The notes under the pieces: generated by a model
Told to the model about the DNA's origin: nothing
Database searches by the model: none
The model's input: the letters and a program-made list of their open reading frames with translations, nothing else
Made by a program: the position numbers and the translations under genes
From: Rhodoferax sp.
GTDB taxonomy: Bacteria; Pseudomonadota; Gammaproteobacteria; Burkholderiales; Burkholderiaceae_C
Reading direction: 5' to 3'
Assembly (NCBI GenBank): GCA_021731215.1
Contig: JAKFXU010000211.1
Coordinates: 1-5,325 of the forward strand
Length of the DNA: 5,325 nt
Shown here: in pieces, positions 4,650 to 5,325 of the stretch
Layout of the letters: every line of letters begins with the position of its first letter
Position numbering within the stretch: the first letter of the stretch is position 1

Positions 4650-5325
4650 ATGGACAGCACAATCAATCCGGCAACGATGGTGGTATGGGGCGGCCTTTTG
4701 TTGGGAATCATTTTTGGCGCGGTCGCCAACAAGACCAACTTTTGCACCATGGGGGCGATTTCGGACGCCGTCAACATGGAACACTGGGGCCGCATGCGCA
4801 TGTGGCTGCTGGCGCTCACCGTGGCGCTGATCGGCACCAGTCTGCTGCACTACCTGGGGCTGGTCGATCTGAGCAAATCGATTTACCAACGCGCGACCCT
4901 GCCCTGGCTGTCCTTGCTGGTGGGCGGAACGCTGTTTGGCATCGGCATGACACTGGCCGGCGGCTGTGTCAACAAAAACCTGATTCGCGTCGGCGGCGGC
5001 AATCTGCGCTCACTGGTCGTGTTGATCCTGGTCGCCATCTCGGCCTACATGACGCTCAAGGGTTTGTTTGGTCAGTGGCGGGTCTCTTACCTGGACCCGG
5101 TCAACGTGGATTTGGCGGCCCTGGGTTTGGCCAATCAGGCCTTGCCGACCCTGGTCGGAAATCTCACCGGGCTGTCGGCCAAAGCGGCCTTGCTCGTCAC
5201 CGCAGGTGTGCTTGCGCTGGGCCTGCTGGGATTCGTTTTCAAGGATAAACGCTTTCGCGCCAATACCTCGCACATCGTCGGTGCATTCGTGCTGGGCTTG
5301 CTGGTGGTCGCCGGCTGGTACCTTA
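4650..5325 (+). CDS. YeeE/YedE-family inner-membrane transporter, 3' end missing
   Basis: The 225 residues in the window have the marks of the YeeE/YedE (sulf_transp) family, whose characterised member TsuA imports thiosulfate through conserved cysteines. The first segment ends NKTNFCTMGA with Cys32, followed by NMEHWGRMRMWLL; the second signature is FGIGMTLAGGC with Cys106. Hydrophobic segments lie near residues 11-26, 51-70, 86-105, 119-137, 178-197 and 207-225. The gene continues beyond 5325. I chose the ATG at 4650 because the family pattern begins just after it. There is no clear Shine-Dalgarno, and in-frame ATGs at 4467 and 4569 would give a longer soluble N-terminus unlike the family. 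Its position opposite the sox operon suggests it moves a sulfur compound between periplasm and cytoplasm; the substrate and direction are inferred. Confidence 0.9.
   Translation, partial: MDSTINPATMVVWGGLLLGIIFGAVANKTNFCTMGAISDAVNMEHWGRMRMWLLALTVALIGTSLLHYLGLVDLSKSIYQRATLPWLSLLVGGTLFGIGMTLAGGCVNKNLIRVGGGNLRSLVVLILVAISAYMTLKGLFGQWRVSYLDPVNVDLAALGLANQALPTLVGNLTGLSAKAALLVTAGVLALGLLGFVFKDKRFRANTSHIVGAFVLGLLVVAGWYL

Noticed and set aside
4418..5248. A 276-codon plus-strand open frame overlapping the transporter
   Set aside because: It is in another frame from the YeeE/YedE protein. Its second half is Arg/Gly/Gln-rich with no hydrophobic segments, while the frame from 4650 gives a conserved membrane protein.
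1..5325. CRISPR arrays, insertion sequences, tRNA or rRNA genes, or signs of recent transfer
   Set aside because: No spaced direct repeats, transposase frame, terminal repeats or RNA-gene signatures were seen, and codon use looks uniform across the genes.

Overview
The window carries the core of a thiosulfate-oxidising Sox system. Gene order, sequence character and a G+C-rich but not extreme base composition suggest a betaproteobacterium, plausibly of the Burkholderiales/Comamonadaceae type. That placement is recognition from memory, not the result of a search.

Five complete sox genes lie head to tail on the minus strand. In transcription order, from high to low coordinate, they are soxY (4373-3918), soxZ (3867-3556), soxA (3472-2669), soxX (2656-2009) and soxB (1943-207). 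They are followed by the 5' part of a gene for a secreted DsrE-family protein (164-1) that runs off the left edge. A YeeE/YedE-family membrane transporter gene (4650-5325, incomplete at the right edge) is divergent on the plus strand. A 276-bp intergenic region between it and soxY should hold both promoters.

The genes fit together as follows. The transporter probably moves a sulfur compound across the inner membrane. In the periplasm, SoxAX (c-type cytochromes) oxidatively couples thiosulfate to the cysteine in the C-terminal GGCGG tail of SoxY, held in the SoxYZ carrier. SoxB then hydrolyses the terminal sulfone to sulfate. soxCD, which would oxidise the remaining sulfane sulfur, is not in this window, so the fate of that sulfur cannot be judged here.

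No clearly new system is visible. The points worth a second look are mostly in the non-coding DNA. There is a textbook intrinsic terminator between soxX and soxB, and soxB also lacks a convincing ribosome binding site. There is a 12-bp mRNA-strand hairpin between soxZ and soxA. There are several dyads in the divergent promoter region, and the transporter frame stays open far upstream of its likely start. At protein level, SoxX has a lipobox, SoxB has a Lys-Arg version of the Tat motif, and SoxA is the mono-haem type.
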